Source: Candidatus Latescibacterota bacterium
GTDB lineage: Bacteria > Latescibacterota > UBA2968 > GCA-2709665
Reading direction: 5' to 3'
Length of the DNA: 42,637 nt
Assembly: GCA_012271065.1 (NCBI GenBank)
Contig: JAAXHE010000160.1
Coordinates: 1 to 42,637 of the forward strand
This document shows positions 9,377-18,916 of the stretch, one piece after another; positions within the stretch are counted from its first letter, which is position 1, and every line of letters starts with the position of its first letter. Under the pieces are notes generated by a model. That model was not told the DNA's origin. It did not search any database and saw nothing but the letters and a program-made list of their open reading frames with translations. Both the position numbers and the translations under genes were made by a program.

Positions 9377-11344
9377 ATGGCGAGTCCTGCCGGGCAACGC
9401 GAAGCCGAGATAGCCGGCGCGAAATTGGCGATACGCGGGGTTTCGGCGCGCGCCCTGAGCGTAGGCCTGGGAATTGCCGCACTGCACAATTTCTGGAGCC
9501 TGCACTCGCTCTATATCATCCGGGGATCATGGCTGAACCGGACCCATTTCCCCATGGGCGTGTTCGTCACATTCCTGATCCTCGTCCTGGCGACTCCGGT
9601 CCTTCGTCGCTTCGTTCCCAGATTGGCGCTGTCCGGCCCTGAACTCCTGGTGGCGCTGTGTGCGGGCCTGGCGGGGGGTATGGCGCCGACATTCGGTCTG
9701 TCCACGACCTGGATCGGCATGCTGGCCATCCCGCATTATCTCGCCACGCCGGAGAATCAGTGGGGAGAGTACCTCCTGCCCCACGTGCCCGGATGGATGG
9801 CGCCGTCCAACGCGCAGGGAGCCATGAGATGGCTCTTCGAGGGTCTTCCCCCCGGTGAAGGGATTCCCTGGGGCGAATGGGCCGTTCCCCTCTTCTGGTG
9901 GACGGCGCTGCTGGGCGGGATTGCGCTGGTTTCGTTCTGTACGGTTGCGGTGCTTCACCGGCAGTGGTCGGGGCACGAACGGCTGGCTTATCCCATTCCC
10001 TCGGTTGCCGCGGACATGGCGGAGGGCGCCGCAGGCAGAGGCGAATGGGCGGGGCTGTTGCGGAACCGGATGTTCATCGCGGGATTGTCGGTCGCGCTGG
10101 CGATCAAGGTCTGGAACCTGGTGCCCGCGTTCGTACACGGATTCCCGATGATCCGTTTGTTTCACCAGCAGTTGTGGGTGTACTTCACGCAGTACTCGAT
10201 GGTCCACGTGAGCCTGAATTTCTATACCATCGGGTTCGCGTACATGACGGGCCTGGACCTGTTGCTGAGTATCTGGCTGTTTCACCTGTTCTACATTCTG
10301 GAGATCGCGGCGTTCGCCAGGATAGGACTGGGTGTTGCGGGATTCTCCGGGGGAGACGTGTCGTGGCAGGGCGGCGGCGCGATGATGTGTTACGTGGGCC
10401 TGGCGTTGTGGACAGCCCGGGGGCACCTCGGGCGGGTGGTTCGCCGCGCGCTGGGTCGAGCGGACGGAGCAGACGACGCCGGGGAGCTGATGAGGTACCG
10501 ATGGGCGGTGTGGGGTCTGGTTCTGGGGGTGGCTTTTGTCATCTGCTGGTTGCGGATGGCGGGTATGGGACTGCTCCTGTCCGCGGCGTTGACCGTGCTG
10601 CTGTTCCTCAGTTACCTTGGTCTCGCGCGGATCGTGGCGCAGACCGGTCTGCTCTACGTCAACTTGCCCCAGAGCGCCCAGGGGCTTATTCTGGGCACCG
10701 CGGGCGCGGCGTCCATTCCGGCGCCGGGGCTGACGGCCATGGCGTTTACCAATGTCTTCGCCAATGACCACATGGGGTTGTTCATGCCGGCCTTTGCGCA
10801 GATTGCAAAGCTGGCCGAACGGGTGGAGCGCCACCGAAGGCGGCTGGGGTGGGTTGTGGGGCTGGGCCTGTTGACGAGCATCGCGACGTCCGTGGCTCTT
10901 ACACTTTATTGGGGATATTCCGGCGGGGCGTACAATTTCGGCAGTATCGCGCTCTTCCGCAGAACCGTCCCGAGCGTGAACGGCTACGTGAGCCACATGC
11001 GCAGCCCGGACCCCGTTCACGCGGCGTCGTTCATCCTCTTTGCTGCCGGCGCCGCGGGGATGGCCCTGCTGGCGTTCCTGCGATACCGATTCAACTGGTG
11101 GCCGGTGCACCCGGCCGGGCTGGCAGTGGGCTACACCGGCATGACGAGGCACGCGGCCTTCAGCATCTTTGCCGCATGGGTCTGCAAGTTTATCGTGATC
11201 AAAACCGGCGGCATGCTGCTCTACCGGCGGACCGTGCCGTTCTTTATCGGGACCATCGTCGGATACGCATTGGCCGTTCCCCTGGGTTACGTGCTGGACG
11301 TGATCTTTTTCCCGGGCCAGGGGCACGGAGTTCACGCGTATTGA
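9377..11344 (+). CDS. DUF6785/DUF6784 family multi-pass membrane protein, copy 2
   Basis: A 655-residue polytopic membrane protein and a clear paralogue of the protein at 2653. It shares HYLATPENQWG, a GLPPGEGIPWGEWAVPLFWW segment, a conserved SGHERLAYPIP turn, and the C-terminal RYRFNWWPVHPAGLAVGYTG and PFFIGTIVGY blocks. Identity is moderate, so this is an old duplication and not a recent one. The start at 9377 is supported by GAGGGA eight bases upstream. An out-of-frame ATG lies at 9370. It follows the M28/FtsX gene by 25 bp and precedes a heparinase-fold giant by 36 bp, so co-transcription is very likely. Transport of saccharide products is a reasonable guess from context only. Confidence 0.8.
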   Translation: MASPAGQREAEIAGAKLAIRGVSARALSVGLGIAALHNFWSLHSLYIIRGSWLNRTHFPMGVFVTFLILVLATPVLRRFVPRLALSGPELLVALCAGLAGGMAPTFGLSTTWIGMLAIPHYLATPENQWGEYLLPHVPGWMAPSNAQGAMRWLFEGLPPGEGIPWGEWAVPLFWWTALLGGIALVSFCTVAVLHRQWSGHERLAYPIPSVAADMAEGAAGRGEWAGLLRNRMFIAGLSVALAIKVWNLVPAFVHGFPMIRLFHQQLWVYFTQYSMVHVSLNFYTIGFAYMTGLDLLLSIWLFHLFYILEIAAFARIGLGVAGFSGGDVSWQGGGAMMCYVGLALWTARGHLGRVVRRALGRADGADDAGELMRYRWAVWGLVLGVAFVICWLRMAGMGLLLSAALTVLLFLSYLGLARIVAQTGLLYVNLPQSAQGLILGTAGAASIPAPGLTAMAFTNVFANDHMGLFMPAFAQIAKLAERVERHRRRLGWVVGLGLLTSIATSVALTLYWGYSGGAYNFGSIALFRRTVPSVNGYVSHMRSPDPVHAASFILFAAGAAGMALLAFLRYRFNWWPVHPAGLAVGYTGMTRHAAFSIFAAWVCKFIVIKTGGMLLYRRTVPFFIGTIVGYALAVPLGYVLDVIFFPGQGHGVHAY

Positions 11345-11380
11345 CTTAGAAGCCCCGTATATCACGAAGGGAGTGATCCG

Positions 11381-14300
11381 ATGCGTATTCCACTGGAGTA
11401 CACGGAACTGAAGGACCTGAATCTCGATACTGAACTGGTCCGGAACGGCCAGCCGAACGCAACGATCGTGGTTCCGGAAGGCGGACGATACGCCGGGGCC
11501 GCGAATCGCGTTCAGGCAGCGATTCAGGCACGGACAGGGGTTCTCTTACCCGTTGTCGATGACACATCCAATGCGGGCGCCGTGCCCATCTCTGGGCATC
11601 TGATCGTGCTGGGCAACCGGTCCGGCAACCGGACCGTCGAAGCGCTCTACAACCTGTACTACACGCTGCTGGACCTGCGCTATCCGGGACCCGGCGGGTA
11701 CGAGGTCCGGTCGCTTCACAATCCGTTCGGCAACGGGCACAATGTAATCTTCGTGGGCGCCAGCGATGCGGAGGGCGTGGAAGCGGCGGCAGACGTGCTG
11801 GCGGGGAAGGTGTTGGACGCCAAGGCCGGGGAGAGCGGGCTGACGCTGGGCTGGCTGATGGAGATCGAGCTGGGTCGGGGGATCCGGGTCCCCGAGGACA
11901 TCCGGGAATTCGAGACCTGGGAGGCGTCCGCCGGTTACGGTTCGGTGGGGTATTTCGGATGGAACAGTATCAGCAAGCGAATGGCGATGTACTACATGAC
12001 CGGAGACGCCTTCCACGCGCGGGAAGCCATCCGGCTGGCCTTCCCGGACGACCGCGCGATGGCGGAGATTACGGAAATAGACGGGGAGCGGATCGAGAAC
12101 AAGGACGAGCCGCTGAGCGGACCCTACCACTATAACGCGCACATGATGATTCTGTACTGGGATCTGATAGAAGAAAGCCCGGTATTCACCGATGAAGAGC
12201 GATTGCGGGTGACGAACGCTTTCGCCGCACAGTTCGGCCACGCGCAGGACCAGGGCGCAAGACGGCGCGTGGTGGAGAACGTGCGCCGCGGCGCGAAGGG
12301 ATTCGGAGAACCGCCGCCCAGCGTGGGGTCGCGGCACGGGCAGTGGTCGGCGATATCGCTGTACTGCCTGGGCCGTTACTTCCAGGCCCATTACCCGGGA
12401 GCACTCTGGGAGCAATCCATGGAGGCGGCCAAATGGCATTTCGCATCCCTGCACCGCCACGCCTGGGTGGACGGGGAACACGACAATCTGTTCTGGTACA
12501 ATACGGGAATGGCTCCCGTTCTGAGCTATATGCTGCTAACCGGCGACCGTAAACCCATTGAAAACGGCGTAATGGCCAACCTTCTTCGCGGGCAGGAGAT
12601 CCTCGCCTCGGGGCGCGAACCCGATTGGGCCCTGAACTCCGCGTCCATCGGGCTTCTCAACAAGGCCGCCTATCTGACGGGTGACGGGCGTTACCGCGAG
12701 TACCTGCGCCGGACCGGGATGGACCTGAACATCTTCCGGCTGGGGCAGTCCTTCTGGCCGGAAGACGATATCGAGCCCCGCCTGCCTGCGGATCTTGTGA
12801 ACCAGTGGTCCATCCATCCCATCCCCGAGCCGCTGTGGCAGGAGCGTCACAGTGGACTGCCACTGGACGAGTCGTATCTGTTCGGCAGTTTTCGCAGCGA
12901 GGCGGATTCGACCGGCGATTTCATCCTGGTGAAGGGGATGAACGGCGCGTCCCGAAACGCGTATCACACCTTTGTCGTCCTGGAACTCCGGCTGGATGGA
13001 GAGACGTTGCTGGAAGGCTACCTGAACCAGGTGTTGACGCGTTCCGAAGGCATGGTGGAGCCGGTGGTGGCGATGGATTCCGCGCTGAAGTACCGTGACG
13101 TGGTCGGGGGAACCGCCGTGGTCGCGGCTGAGGTACCGAGGGCGGCGTTCTGCAACTGGCGCAGGACGCTTGCGCAGCGTGTCGGCCGGTACGCGCTGTT
13201 TGTCGACCGTCTGACGTTCCGGGCGGACAGCGAGGAACTGGAGGTGGAGTTCCTGTGGCAGGGGAAGGGCGCGTGGGAGGCACTGCCGGATGGCGGCGCC
13301 GCGCATATCCGGGATAACGCCCGGATCTGCATGTCGGATCCGCTAGAGACGGACGTCGAGGACAGCCAGGCCCGCATGCTGTGGCGGGGGGCGGTGCAGG
13401 AGGGAAGCGGGAGATGCTGGTTTTCGCTGCTGGCAGGGGACGGGACGGTGTGCGCGCGGTTGGCCGAGAACGCCGCGGCATTGGCGCTCCCGGAGCCGGC
13501 CCTTGCCGCCGCGGGAGATTACGAGGGACTGAACGGCGATCTGGTGGTGCTGGCCGGAAGCCATCTGCACGGCGTCAATCTGACAGGCGTGGCAATGGGC
13601 GCGCCGCTGTTCCGCGCGAGTGCGCCGGTTCAGGTCGACTGGGACTTTCACGTTGGCGCGGTGGAAGTGGTCGCGGATGAAGAGACCGAGATCCGGCTGG
13701 CCGTTTCCGATCCGGACGGGGTGCGCGTCGGCGGAAGCGTCCCGGAGTACGAGGGGGACGGAACGGGTCCGGGTTCGGCGACCATCCGAATCCCCGCGGG
13801 GAGGCATTCAGTTACCGGCGCGGCGCCAGATGCGGCCGCGCTTGAAAGGGTGACGGCGCGGCTATCGGGCCTTCTGGAGCAGGGCCGGGATGCCAGACGG
13901 CGATCCGCGGCCGCGCCATCGCCCGTCTTACCGGAGGTACCGTCTGCAACTTCGGTTTTCGCATCGCGGGTGGGCGGCGCCATAGTAGACCTGGTCGCGG
14001 TCGACTCGGGCGGACAGACGCTGATCTGTGCGGCCGAAGACCGGAATGTCCACGTGTTGTCGCAGGGGGGCGAGAAACTCCGGACCATGCCGACGGACGG
14101 TCCTATCCGTCTCCTCCACTGGTGGGGGGAGCACAACCTGCTTCTGGCGGGATGTGAGGACGAGAAGGTCATCGCGTTCGATCCGGATTCCGGCGACCGG
14201 AGATGGGTCTTCGTCTCGGAGGAAGACCCCGCCGTTTTCAGGGCCGCTAAACCCTATTGGTTCAAGACGGCGCCGGGACACGCGGGTGTTCATGGACTCC

Positions 14301-15103
14301 ATTCGGGCGTTTTTCTGGATGGCAGGAGCCAGGCCTTCGTGGGCAGCGCCTGCACGCTGGAGATTCTGGATGAAAACGGGAACCTGGTGAAACGGCTTCC
14401 GGTATTCTGGGGGCCGGGTTCGCGGTTCGCCCTGATCGACGGACCCGAAGGCAGCATCGATCTGCTGATCGCGAGGCAGCCCACGGACTCGCACGCGATG
14501 GCCGTCGTGAACAACCGCGAACTGGATCCGAAGCAGCGCGCCTTCCACGACGTGCCGGACGGACATACGAGTATCGGCGGATGGGCGTGCATGAGCCGGA
14601 AGCACATCTTTTACGGGGACCTGGACGGGGACGGCAGGAAGGAAGTCGTCAGCGAGATCAACGGGACTTGGAACCGGGTAACGGTCTGGTCTCGGGACGG
14701 GCGCGCCCTGCACAACGTTCACTTGGGTCCGGGGCAGCGCATTCCGGCGAACAACGTCCGGGACTTCGACGTGATCGACCTGGATGGCGACGGAAGAAAG
14801 GAGCTCCTCGCGGCGCTTTCGGGCGGGCTGATCCTGGCCCTCGACCACCAATGCGAAAGGATCTGGTCGAAGCGATTGCCGTCCCCGCCGACGGTGATGG
14901 CGGCTCTGGGGGTCGAGGGCGGCGCCAGGGTGGCGGCCGGCTGCGAAGACGGGACGCTGGTCGTCCTGGACGGCGACGGAGGGGTCGTCCTTTCCGGAAG
15001 ATTGACCGGGAGGCCGACCTGTATCGTGGCGGTGGACGGAACGGTTGTACTGGCGACGGACCGGGGGGAGATCAGCCGGTGGCGGGCGGATGACGGCCGA
15101 TGA
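11381..15103 (+). CDS. Tri-domain giant A: GH67-N-like, heparinase-fold, propeller
   Basis: A 1240-residue protein with no signal peptide. Residues 1-150 form an alpha/beta domain like the N-domain of alpha-glucuronidase and DUF4838 proteins (HLIVLGNRSGNR, then YPGPGGYEVRSLHNPFGNGHNVIFVGA). Residues about 170-520 are an alpha-toroid (YNAHMMILYWDLIEESPVF), about 520-850 a heparinase-type beta-sandwich, and 870-1240 a PQQ/FG-GAP propeller with DLDGDGRKEVV and DLDGDGRKELL calcium loops. Compared with its paralogues at 15128 and 28168, the sandwich lacks the His-rich motif (ASRNAYHTF in place of NHGHDDGN). The toroid has SRHGQ where they have QNHQ. Lyase activity is therefore less certain here. 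A GAAGGGA site precedes ATG 11381, and the next paralogue starts 24 bp after its stop. Confidence 0.75.
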   Translation: MRIPLEYTELKDLNLDTELVRNGQPNATIVVPEGGRYAGAANRVQAAIQARTGVLLPVVDDTSNAGAVPISGHLIVLGNRSGNRTVEALYNLYYTLLDLRYPGPGGYEVRSLHNPFGNGHNVIFVGASDAEGVEAAADVLAGKVLDAKAGESGLTLGWLMEIELGRGIRVPEDIREFETWEASAGYGSVGYFGWNSISKRMAMYYMTGDAFHAREAIRLAFPDDRAMAEITEIDGERIENKDEPLSGPYHYNAHMMILYWDLIEESPVFTDEERLRVTNAFAAQFGHAQDQGARRRVVENVRRGAKGFGEPPPSVGSRHGQWSAISLYCLGRYFQAHYPGALWEQSMEAAKWHFASLHRHAWVDGEHDNLFWYNTGMAPVLSYMLLTGDRKPIENGVMANLLRGQEILASGREPDWALNSASIGLLNKAAYLTGDGRYREYLRRTGMDLNIFRLGQSFWPEDDIEPRLPADLVNQWSIHPIPEPLWQERHSGLPLDESYLFGSFRSEADSTGDFILVKGMNGASRNAYHTFVVLELRLDGETLLEGYLNQVLTRSEGMVEPVVAMDSALKYRDVVGGTAVVAAEVPRAAFCNWRRTLAQRVGRYALFVDRLTFRADSEELEVEFLWQGKGAWEALPDGGAAHIRDNARICMSDPLETDVEDSQARMLWRGAVQEGSGRCWFSLLAGDGTVCARLAENAAALALPEPALAAAGDYEGLNGDLVVLAGSHLHGVNLTGVAMGAPLFRASAPVQVDWDFHVGAVEVVADEETEIRLAVSDPDGVRVGGSVPEYEGDGTGPGSATIRIPAGRHSVTGAAPDAAALERVTARLSGLLEQGRDARRRSAAAPSPVLPEVPSATSVFASRVGGAIVDLVAVDSGGQTLICAAEDRNVHVLSQGGEKLRTMPTDGPIRLLHWWGEHNLLLAGCEDEKVIAFDPDSGDRRWVFVSEEDPAVFRAAKPYWFKTAPGHAGVHGLHSGVFLDGRSQAFVGSACTLEILDENGNLVKRLPVFWGPGSRFALIDGPEGSIDLLIARQPTDSHAMAVVNNRELDPKQRAFHDVPDGHTSIGGWACMSRKHIFYGDLDGDGRKEVVSEINGTWNRVTVWSRDGRALHNVHLGPGQRIPANNVRDFDVIDLDGDGRKELLAALSGGLILALDHQCERIWSKRLPSPPTVMAALGVEGGARVAAGCEDGTLVVLDGDGGVVLSGRLTGRPTCIVAVDGTVVLATDRGEISRWRADDGR

Positions 15104-15127
15104 GCCGGACCTTTGGCAGGAGGAATA

Positions 15128-18100
15128 ATGAAATCGAATCCGGAGTCGGTCGGACTTAAAGTCGACAAATTGAAGGACATGCGCCTGGAGACGGTACTGG
15201 CGGCCGACGGCCGACCCGGAGGGAAGATCGTCATCGGGGACAGCCACGCCCACCGGCGTCTGGCTGTGCGAATCGTCGAACGGATTGAGGCCGCCACAGG
15301 CGCCCGTCTGCCGGTCGTCCGCGCCGACGATGCGTCAGCCTCCAGGGGACTGCTCGACACACACGTGGTCGCACTGGGAAACATGGCGGACAACCCCTTC
15401 GTCCGCTGGCTGTACTACCAGTGGTGGGCGATCGAAGATCTCTGTTATCCAGGTGAGGGAGGGTATACGCTGCGGACGCTGCACAACCTGTTGGGAAACG
15501 GAAGGAACGCGGTCCTGTTGGGAGCCGGCGACGAAGCCGGTCTGGACCGCGCGGCGTCGCGGTTTCTGGAGCGAGTCGGCACGGGCGCGAGACCGAGTTT
15601 CGGATGGCTGATGGACGTCGAGCCCGGCACGGCTTTCGATTCGCTCCAACAGCCGCCTGACGGCTGGCTCGACGAGCGACGCGAGGACTACATCCGGCAG
15701 GTCAGCCAGCCGCATGCGTCCAAGGCCGGGGCGGGGCACGGGATGGTTACCGAGGCGGGAAGGCAGGGGTTCGCGTATCATCGGACGGGATATGAGGTCC
15801 ATGCCAGAGCATTACGCGAAGCGGTGGATGCGCACCTGAACATGGGGGAGCACGGCGTGATGGCGCATTTCAACGTGTGGTGGCTGGCGGTGATCTGGGA
15901 CCTGATCGAGGAGAGTCCGGTATTCTCCGATGCGGACCGCCTGCGGATCACGCGCTATCTGCTGTGGCTGATGGACTCGAACGAAGGCGCATACAACAGG
16001 TTTTTCCGTGAGGGCGTTGGTCACAGGATGGTGAGACAGAACCACCAGACGCTGGTGGGCCTGTCGTCGTGGTTCGCGGGTCGATACTTCTCCACTCACT
16101 ATGGCATGCCTGAGGCAGCGGAATGGCAGACGGCGTCCGCGGACCTGTTCAAGGGACAGGCGGCATCGTTCAAACCCACAGAGGATGCGAATGCCTACCA
16201 GTGGACGACGCTGGACCATCTTCTGACCTATACGCTCGCCAGCGGGGACATGACGTACGTGGACAACGGAAACTGCCTCCGGTCGCTGGACCAGGCGGTG
16301 TTGTACTGCAACAGCCGCGGCGCGATGCCGCCGTTCGGCGACTCCGGTGGATGCCAGGTGCCGCCGCCTGCCAGTTTCCTGGCCAAGGCGGGGCACGTGC
16401 TGGGGGACGGACGCGCGGAGTTCCTCATTCGCTCACATTCGGACCGGGTGTCGCTCATCCATGGATTCGAGAAATATTACGGTGACGGACTGGCGCCCGA
16501 AGCGCCCTCGGATATGTCCGGCGTGCGGGTGCTGGAGGTCGCGAAGGGCTTCTACGAATTCGCCACCGACCCGAAAGCCCGTCCCTCCGAAGTAAAGCGT
16601 TTAAACCTGCCTCGTGACGAGGCCTTCGACACAGTGTGTTTTCGCGAGGGGTTCGACAGGGAGGATCAGTACCTGATGATCCACGGGATATCATACGGTA
16701 ACCACGGGCACGACGACGGAAACACCATCGTGGAATTCTCGGCGAACGATCGGGTGTTCCTGGTGGATGCCTCGTACACGGAGGGGCCCACCCTGAAACA
16801 TCACAACGGCGTGACGGCGGTCCGGAACGGAGAGCCCTGGGAGGTACCTGCACTGTGCGGGCTCGATGGATTGGCGGACCTGGACCTGACGGGCATGAGC
16901 CGGACCACGATGGACGGGGAATGGGGAGCGCGATGGACAAGGAACGTCGTCTGGCGCAAGGGGCGTTTCTTCGTGGTCATCGATGAGATCGAAGCCAGCA
17001 AGGCGGGGACCTTCGCGCTCGAATGCAATTGGCGAACGCTGGGAACGCCCGCGCTGGATGGGGATCGGCTGGAGACCCTGCAGAGGGATCAGGACAGCGG
17101 ACGGGAGGACCGATTCGTCCTTGAGGGCGCCGGAGGAGACCGGGTCACGATGGAACGGGACTGGGAGGCCTTTGGGCACTGGTGGAAGGACTATCCGTAT
17201 TCGGACGATTATGTCAATATCCTTCGCCAGTCCGTCAGCCGCGAGATGGCGCCGGGCGACCGGCACACGTTCATCAATCTTTTCTACGCGACAAACGATG
17301 CGAAACCGCTGGACGTACGGATGTGGCGCGTCGGGGAGAACGCGGTCCTTCTCGATGGATCGGAAGGGCGGATGTTGATCGGGACCGGCGGCGCGGACGG
17401 TTCGTTTGCGGTCGGCCCGATATCCGGAAAGGCGGACGTTTACGTGATCGGGGAGGGATGGTTCGCCCTGCTCGGAGGCACATTGCTGCGAGGAGACGCG
17501 ACGTTCCTGGATAGCGGCGCGCCGGTTTCCGTCGAGTTGGACTTGGAGTCCGGCATCGGTGTGGTGGACGCAACGGACCCCGTGAACGCGGAATTGTGCG
17601 GCGGGAAGCAAATGTTGCAGGCCGGGCGGCATCGCGTTCGCACGGCGGCGGGTGACTGTGCAGGTATTCCACGTGCGTTGTGGAGACTTCCTGAATGGCG
17701 TCCCGATGCAGGGGCGGCCATCCGAAAGGGACCGGCGCAATCCGTGCGTCCCCTGTGGGCGCGCGATTTCGGGTCCGCTGTCCGATGCGCGGCGCGCAGG
17801 GGAGATGGCGTGGTTGCGGGGACGCAGGACGGGCGCGTGGTGGCGCTGTCTCCCGATGGAGAAACCGATTGGACGTTTCAGGCCGGGGACGCGGTGCTTT
17901 CGGTGTGTGCAGCGGGGCCCAACGGCGACGAGAGCGGTCCGGTGGCAGCCGGCGCCAATGACCGATGTCTCTACTATCTGGATGGCGAAGGCGCCATGCA
18001 ATGGTCCCACAGGTTCGAGATCTTTCGGGGAGGATGGGCATGGTATACGCGCAATTCCTCCGTCGAGCTTGTCAAGGCCGCGGACCTTCGAGGCACGGGA

Positions 18101-18829
18101 CGGCCGGATATCCTGGCGGCGGTCACCGACCGGCAGCTCCATTGTTTCGACGCTGACGGCAACAAGCGCTGGAATTTCTTCATCTACGGGATCTTCGACC
18201 CGTTCTGCCTGGCCGACGTGGACGGCGACGGGCTGCCCGAGGTGATCGGCGGACCCGGCAGGATTTCCTGCGGGGGTACCTGCTATGTGCTGGATGCGGA
18301 CGGAAATGAGATCGCACAAAACGGGCTGGACGGATGGCCGTCGATGCTACCGGGGTGCGATGTGTATCTGTACGGGAGCGGCGACAATCTGATCGCGTGC
18401 GGAACGACCCGGTCGAAGGTGCACGCGCTGAGACTCGTCGGTCAGAAGCTGGCGCACCTATGGACCCGGGACGTGGGCGAAGAGGTGCACGCGGTCGCCG
18501 CGGTGGATCTGGACGGCGACGGGAAGCCCGAGGTGGCGGCCGGTTCGGACTGTTACTACCTCTACCTGTTTGACGAAAACGGGACCGAGCGATGGCGGCG
18601 CAACCTGGAGGCGCCGGTGCGGCGGCTGTTTGCCTCCGACCTGAATCAGGATGGCACGCCAGAGGTCGTCGCCGGGTGTGAAGACGGGAGCATATGGATT
18701 CTGGACGGAGAAGGACGGATCCTCAGCGTTTACCGTACGGAGGCGAAGATTCACGCCCTGACGCCGCACGTGGGCGGCCGCCTTCTGCTCGGATCTTCGG
18801 ACGGGACGTTGTCGATGCTGGGTCTGTGA
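15128..18829 (+). CDS. Tri-domain giant B: GH67-N-like, heparinase-fold, propeller
   Basis: A 1233-residue paralogue of giant A with the same order of parts. The N-domain reads LKDMRLETVL, then CYPGEGGYTLRTLHNLLGNGRNAVLLGA. The toroid contains WDLIEESPVF and RQNHQT. The beta-sandwich carries the full heparinase-type motif GNHGHDDGNTI followed by FLVDASY and HHNG. The C-terminal propeller has DVDGDGLPEVI, DLDGDGKPEVAAG and DLNQDGTPEVVAG repeats plus WTRDV/WRRN blades. The motif set suggests an active polysaccharide lyase-like enzyme. No signal peptide is visible, although FG-GAP/VCBS repeats are usually extracytoplasmic. I preferred ATG 15128, which follows a strong AGGAGG, to the in-frame TTG at 15113. 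The next gene is 87 bp downstream. Confidence 0.78.
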   Translation: MKSNPESVGLKVDKLKDMRLETVLAADGRPGGKIVIGDSHAHRRLAVRIVERIEAATGARLPVVRADDASASRGLLDTHVVALGNMADNPFVRWLYYQWWAIEDLCYPGEGGYTLRTLHNLLGNGRNAVLLGAGDEAGLDRAASRFLERVGTGARPSFGWLMDVEPGTAFDSLQQPPDGWLDERREDYIRQVSQPHASKAGAGHGMVTEAGRQGFAYHRTGYEVHARALREAVDAHLNMGEHGVMAHFNVWWLAVIWDLIEESPVFSDADRLRITRYLLWLMDSNEGAYNRFFREGVGHRMVRQNHQTLVGLSSWFAGRYFSTHYGMPEAAEWQTASADLFKGQAASFKPTEDANAYQWTTLDHLLTYTLASGDMTYVDNGNCLRSLDQAVLYCNSRGAMPPFGDSGGCQVPPPASFLAKAGHVLGDGRAEFLIRSHSDRVSLIHGFEKYYGDGLAPEAPSDMSGVRVLEVAKGFYEFATDPKARPSEVKRLNLPRDEAFDTVCFREGFDREDQYLMIHGISYGNHGHDDGNTIVEFSANDRVFLVDASYTEGPTLKHHNGVTAVRNGEPWEVPALCGLDGLADLDLTGMSRTTMDGEWGARWTRNVVWRKGRFFVVIDEIEASKAGTFALECNWRTLGTPALDGDRLETLQRDQDSGREDRFVLEGAGGDRVTMERDWEAFGHWWKDYPYSDDYVNILRQSVSREMAPGDRHTFINLFYATNDAKPLDVRMWRVGENAVLLDGSEGRMLIGTGGADGSFAVGPISGKADVYVIGEGWFALLGGTLLRGDATFLDSGAPVSVELDLESGIGVVDATDPVNAELCGGKQMLQAGRHRVRTAAGDCAGIPRALWRLPEWRPDAGAAIRKGPAQSVRPLWARDFGSAVRCAARRGDGVVAGTQDGRVVALSPDGETDWTFQAGDAVLSVCAAGPNGDESGPVAAGANDRCLYYLDGEGAMQWSHRFEIFRGGWAWYTRNSSVELVKAADLRGTGRPDILAAVTDRQLHCFDADGNKRWNFFIYGIFDPFCLADVDGDGLPEVIGGPGRISCGGTCYVLDADGNEIAQNGLDGWPSMLPGCDVYLYGSGDNLIACGTTRSKVHALRLVGQKLAHLWTRDVGEEVHAVAAVDLDGDGKPEVAAGSDCYYLYLFDENGTERWRRNLEAPVRRLFASDLNQDGTPEVVAGCEDGSIWILDGEGRILSVYRTEAKIHALTPHVGGRLLLGSSDGTLSMLGL

Positions 18830-18916
18830 TTGCCGAAACCGTACGGCAGTTGATCCCGACGCGGGCGCCGAGAATTCGAAATCGCCCCGCTCCGGAGCAC
18901 TCTACAGGAGATTACC

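Noticed and set aside
9527..11365. 612-codon open frame on the minus strand opposite the second DUF6785 gene
   Set aside because: The product would be a charged, His/Gln/Arg-rich chain without domains; the plus frame encodes a conserved membrane protein.
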